DNA of 7,254 nucleotides from Oscillospiraceae bacterium (GTDB taxonomy: Bacteria > Bacillota_A > Clostridia > Oscillospirales > Ruminococcaceae): contig JAFQAF010000360.1 of assembly GCA_017400025.1 (NCBI GenBank), positions 1 to 7,254 on the forward strand, written 5' to 3'. Under the pieces are notes generated by a model, which was not told where the DNA came from, did not search any database, and worked only from the letters and a program-made list of their open reading frames with translations. This document shows, in pieces, positions 7,231 through 7,254 of this stretch. A program made the position numbers and the translations under genes. Position 1 is the first letter of the stretch, and every line of letters begins with the position of its first letter.

Positions 7231-7254
7231 TAGTCTGTAGATATTAGCACGAAA

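Overview
The window reads as chromosomal DNA from a low-to-moderate GC bacterium, most likely a member of the Bacillota (Clostridia-like). The reasons are strong AGGAG-type ribosome binding sites, sigma-A style promoters with extended -10 elements, a U-tract intrinsic terminator, a DegV-family lipid-binding protein, and a MarR protein resembling the FabT fatty-acid regulator. The genus cannot be fixed from the sequence alone. All supported genes lie on the + strand.

Layout. (1) 1-930 is the 3' nine-tenths of a glyceraldehyde-3-phosphate dehydrogenase gene, cut by the left window edge and closed by a textbook terminator at 947-976. (2) A promoter whose -35 begins inside that terminator's T-tract drives a 555-residue B12-binding-domain radical SAM protein at 1065-2732. 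(3) The next 120 bp hold a dense regulatory region: three 17-bp boxes tiled at exact 16-bp steps, a TATAAT -10 embedded in a second dyad, and a fourth 17-bp box between the predicted transcription start and the ribosome binding site. (4) This region precedes a two-gene operon: a FabT-like MarR regulator (2853-3305) and a DegV/FakB-type fatty-acid-binding protein (3322-4161), separated by 16 bp. (5) A 168-bp intergenic stretch contains a large imperfect palindrome overlapping the -35 of a good promoter. (6) That promoter drives a complete type I restriction endonuclease R subunit, hsdR (4330-7230). The last 24 bp hold no recognisable feature; hsdM and hsdS may follow beyond the window.

How it fits together. 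The left part looks like core genome (glycolysis, a conserved radical SAM enzyme of unknown substrate). The middle is the most interesting part: the MarR protein resembles FabT, and the repeated boxes in front of it (A-N-TTTGA-N3-TCAAA-N-T) match the FabT box as I remember it. A likely reading is an autoregulated fatty-acid-sensing switch in which the regulator and a fatty-acid carrier are made together. The right part is an accessory defence gene with its own promoter. I saw no tRNA, rRNA, CRISPR array or insertion sequence, and no credible gene on the minus strand.
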